In this document: positions 61,630-64,000 of the stretch, piece after piece
Position numbering within the stretch: position 1 is the stretch's first letter
Layout of the letters: each line of letters opens with the position of its first letter
Source: Burkholderiaceae bacterium
GTDB taxonomy: Bacteria > Pseudomonadota > Gammaproteobacteria > Burkholderiales > Burkholderiaceae_C
NCBI GenBank assembly: GCA_024235895.1
Contig: JACKLM010000008.1
Coordinates: forward strand, 62,001-126,000
Direction of reading: 5' to 3'
DNA: 64,000 nt
The notes under the pieces: model-generated
The model's input: only the letters and a program-made list of their open reading frames with translations
Told to the model about the DNA's origin: nothing
Databases searched by the model: none
Program-made: the position numbers and the translations under genes

Positions 61630-62358
61630 TCAGCGGGTCACGGGCTGCGGGTGCTCGGCCGACTTCGCCTGCGCGTGATCGACCTGGGTCAGGCGCCCGT
61701 CGTCCAGGTGGTAGACGGTGTCGAAGCCCTCGATCATGCGATGGTCGTGGGTCACGGTGATCACCGCCGAGCGCCTCTCGCGCGCGATCTTGCGCAGCAT
61801 CGCCATCGCCTTCATGCCGCGCTCGGTGTCCAGCGCGGCGGTGGGCTCGTCGGCCAGGATCAGCGTCGGCTCGTTGGCCAGCGCGCGGCCTATCGCCACC
61901 CGCTGCTGCTCGCCACCGGACAGACGCGCCGGCACCGAGTCGGCGCGGTGGCCGATCTCGAGGTAGTCCATCAGCTCGCGCGCGCGTCGCGCTGCCTCCT
62001 TGCGACCGACGCCGTTGAGCTGCAGCATCATGGCGACGTTCTCCTGCGCCGTCAGGAACGGGATCAGGTTGTGCTGCTGGAAGATGAAGCCGATCTTGCG
62101 CAGCCGGAAGGCACGCTCGTCGACGCCGGTGGGCCCGTTGTCGTAGAGGACCTGCCCGCCGATGACGATGCGCCCGGTGGTCGGCGGCTGGATCAGGCTG
62201 ATCGCCAGCAGCAGCGTGCTCTTGCCCGACCCGCTGGGCCCGAGCAGCGCGACCAGCTCGCCCGCCTCGACACTCAGGCTGGTCGGCTTGAGCGCGTGCA
62301 CCGCCTGGTCGCCCTGGCCGAAGGTCTGCGAGACATCGTGGATCTCCAGCACCGGCAT
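61630..62358 (-). CDS. ABC transporter ATP-binding protein (MacB/DevA-like)
   Basis: A 242-residue ATPase of the LolD/MacB/DevA group: Walker A LLGPSGSGKSTLL, Q-loop GFIFQQHNLIPFLTAQENV, signature LSGGEQQRVAIGRAL, Walker B LILADEPTAALD and the H-loop VTHDHRM. It is followed upstream by the FtsX-like permease gene and, beyond that, a membrane fusion gene, forming a devBCA-like tripartite exporter. The ATG at 62358 was chosen because the ABC domain begins right there. Confidence 0.92.
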   Translation of the reverse strand: MPVLEIHDVSQTFGQGDQAVHALKPTSLSVEAGELVALLGPSGSGKSTLLLAISLIQPPTTGRIVIGGQVLYDNGPTGVDERAFRLRKIGFIFQQHNLIPFLTAQENVAMMLQLNGVGRKEAARRARELMDYLEIGHRADSVPARLSGGEQQRVAIGRALANEPTLILADEPTAALDTERGMKAMAMLRKIARERRSAVITVTHDHRMIEGFDTVYHLDDGRLTQVDHAQAKSAEHPQPVTR

Positions 62359-62516
62359 GTCAGACTTCCATGGCGCCGATACCCTCGGTGACGCGTGCGG
62401 CAGCGCGGAATCGCGGGGCCGCTTGCGGTCCGCAGCTGCCCGCCGATGGCACCCTTGTCTCGTTCGCATGCCATGACCGAGCGGGCCGAGGCCGGCGCGT
62501 ACCCCCAGGCTTCATG

Positions 62517-63710
62517 TCACCCCCCCAGTGCAAGCTGCGGTGGCGTGCGCAGCGCATGCCAGATCGCCATGAAGCTCGCGAGCACGCCGCCCGCCAGCAT
62601 GACCGCGAAGGTCACCGCGGTCTCCTGCGTGGTGAACGCCAGCGTACGGGGGAAGCCCGGCACGATCAGCGCGCGCAGCACGTAGGCCAGCGCGAAGCCG
62701 GCCAGCGTCAGCAGCAGCGACTGCGTCAGGATGAGACGCACGATCACGCTGTTGGGCGCGCCGATCAGCTTGAGCGTGGCGATGGACTTGATCTTCTCGA
62801 TCGTCAGCACGTAGACGATGAGGGCGATGATGACGATCGACACCAGCACCAGCAGCGAGCGGAACAGCCCGAGCACCGCCGACTGGCGGCTCAGCCGCCC
62901 TTCCAGCATCAGCTTGCGCTCCTCCTCGGTCGTGTAGACGTTGAAGTACAGCCAGTCGCGGATGTGGCGCGCGACGGCCTGCTCGTCGGCGCCCGGCAGC
63001 AGCTCGACGAGCACCGTGTTGATGCTCGGTGCGGTCGCCGACAGCAGCGGCAGCAGCCGGGTGGCCTGCTCCTCGCCGTAGCCCGCTTGCTGCAGCCGCT
63101 TCAGGTTGGCCGCGCGCGCCGCGGTCAGCGCGCGGTCGTCCTGCTCGTACTGGACCGTCTGCGCGTCGGGCAGCGACAGGTACACGAGCGGGTTGCCCGC
63201 GGAGTCGACGGCGCCGGCCGTCACGCCGACCACCGTGTAGACGTCGCCGCCCAGCTGGACGCGTTCGTTCAGCCGCAGACCGAGCTTGCGGTCGGCGACC
63301 ATCTCGTAGCGCGGCGCGGCGATCGCCCGTCCCTCCACCAGGCGGCCTGGGCCGCCGGCGCCACCGAAGACGTCGTAGCCGATGATCGTGAACTGCTGGC
63401 TGCTGCCGCCCAGCTCGCGCTGCGCGGTGTAGAAGACCAGTGGGCTGGCGCGCTTCACGCCGGGTGTGGCGGCCACGCTGCGGTAGCTGTCCAGCGGCAT
63501 GCGCGACGGCTCGTTGAACGGTCCTCCGCGGCCACGCTCGACGACCCACAGGTCGGCGCCGATCTGCTCGATCAGCCATACGCCGTCGACGATGCTGCCG
63601 CGGTAGATGCCGTTCATCACCAGCACGATGGCCAGCAGCATCGCCACGCCGGTGATGGTGGCCACGAACTTGCCGAGGTGCCGGCGGATGTCCTTCAGTG
63701 CGAGCTCCAC
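62517..63710 (-). CDS. ABC transporter permease, FtsX-like (DevC type)
   Basis: A 397-residue permease with one helix at the N-terminus (VATITGVAMLLAIVLVMNGI), a large periplasmic domain (about residues 40-265), and three helices at the C-terminus with LLVLVSIVIIALIVYVLTIE, SIATLKLIGAPNSVIVRLIL and LLLTLAGFALAYVLRALIV. This is the MacB/DevC pattern. It lies 24 bases from the membrane-fusion gene and 158 bases from the ATPase gene, all in one direction. The cargo is unknown. Confidence 0.88.
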   Translation of the reverse strand: MELALKDIRRHLGKFVATITGVAMLLAIVLVMNGIYRGSIVDGVWLIEQIGADLWVVERGRGGPFNEPSRMPLDSYRSVAATPGVKRASPLVFYTAQRELGGSSQQFTIIGYDVFGGAGGPGRLVEGRAIAAPRYEMVADRKLGLRLNERVQLGGDVYTVVGVTAGAVDSAGNPLVYLSLPDAQTVQYEQDDRALTAARAANLKRLQQAGYGEEQATRLLPLLSATAPSINTVLVELLPGADEQAVARHIRDWLYFNVYTTEEERKLMLEGRLSRQSAVLGLFRSLLVLVSIVIIALIVYVLTIEKIKSIATLKLIGAPNSVIVRLILTQSLLLTLAGFALAYVLRALIVPGFPRTLAFTTQETAVTFAVMLAGGVLASFMAIWHALRTPPQLALGG

Positions 63711-63734
63711 GGGGCGCCTCGACCGGTCGCGCCG

Positions 63735-64000
63735 TCAGGGCCGGACGGCCGCGCGCACGGCCTGGTTGGCGCGCACGCCGGCGCTGTCGGCCACCAGAGC
63801 CTGGCCGGTCTCCAGGCCCGAGCGCACGAGCACCCCGTGCTCGTCGGCCCCACCGGTCTGCACCGGCTGGAAGCGCGTGCGGCCGTCCACGACGAGCAGC
63901 ACGCCCTGGCGGCCGTCGACGTCGCGCGTCAGCGCCTGCGTCGGCACGACGATGCCGGGCTCGGCGCCGGTGTCGATGCCGACCTCGGCCTGCTGGTCGA
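63735..64000 (-). CDS. Membrane fusion protein (HlyD/DevB-type), 3' end of gene
   Basis: The last 88 codons of a periplasmic adaptor gene whose start lies beyond the window. The visible C-terminus has the pattern GIVVPTQALTRDVDGRQGVLLVVDGRTRFQPVQTG, the beta-barrel and membrane-proximal region of HlyD/RND adaptors, followed by GLETGQALVADSAGVRANQAV. It would connect the MacB/DevC-type permease to an outer membrane channel. The gene is first in the operon. Confidence 0.85.
   Translation of the reverse strand, partial: DQQAEVGIDTGAEPGIVVPTQALTRDVDGRQGVLLVVDGRTRFQPVQTGGADEHGVLVRSGLETGQALVADSAGVRANQAVRAAVRP

Overview
The window is very GC-rich chromosomal DNA, densely packed with genes and with codons ending almost always in G or C. 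The gene content points to a betaproteobacterium of the order Burkholderiales, most like the Rubrivivax/Leptothrix/Aquincola group: pyrG-kdsA-eno-ftsB in a row, a gltA-sdhE-sdhBADC / gntR / mdh / citE-like / acnB tricarboxylic-acid block, PnuC, the large NAD-dependent glutamate dehydrogenase and a PEP-CTERM exported protein. I saw no rRNA, tRNA, CRISPR array, phage or insertion sequence. Both edges cut genes: pyrG on the left, a membrane-fusion (HlyD-type) subunit on the right.

Layout. 1-5.8 kb: housekeeping run pyrG, kdsA, a DUF1330 protein, eno, ftsB, then a coupled nicotinamide riboside salvage pair (pnuC and a NadR-type kinase). 5.8-12.9 kb: a storage-lipid and carbon cluster with two wax ester synthase/diacylglycerol acyltransferase (WS/DGAT) genes flanking an oleate hydratase, facing a glycogen phosphorylase; an FNR-like box lies before the first gene. 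12.9-15.8 kb: a PuuA-type glutamine-synthetase homologue and an ATP-grasp protein. 15.9-28.1 kb: the TCA block on both strands around a GntR/HutC regulator, with a small flavin-fold protein and a VapBC-like toxin-antitoxin pair between the citE-like gene and acnB. 28.2-35.9 kb: a GGDEF protein and a five-gene peptide ABC importer of the Yej/Opp type. 35.9-36.5 kb: a gene-free stretch with nested inverted repeats.

36.5-43.3 kb: an MFS transporter, a ketopantoate-reductase-like enzyme, a lone ParA-type ATPase, a FAD amine oxidase, and an intracellular trypsin-like protease overlapping exonuclease I (sbcB). 43.5-49.1 kb: NAD-glutamate dehydrogenase with a probable TTG start, and a phasin-like helical protein. 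49.3-59.7 kb: serC-serA, a crotonase, a DUF3014 protein, a BCCT transporter, a MarC protein, acnA and a second crotonase. 59.7-64 kb: a PEP-CTERM GDSL lipase with a textbook sigma-54 promoter and a strong ribosome binding site, then a DevBCA/MacB-like exporter.

How it fits together. The TCA genes carry a shared GTCTTA-type motif: a palindrome between gntR and mdh and a half-site before sdhC, so the GntR protein probably co-controls the block. The acyltransferase/oleate hydratase cluster is the best candidate for an undescribed pathway: hydration of oleate to a hydroxy fatty acid followed by esterification. The two aconitases (acnB in the TCA block, acnA elsewhere) are the usual pair. Functions were assigned by reading motifs; no database search was possible.
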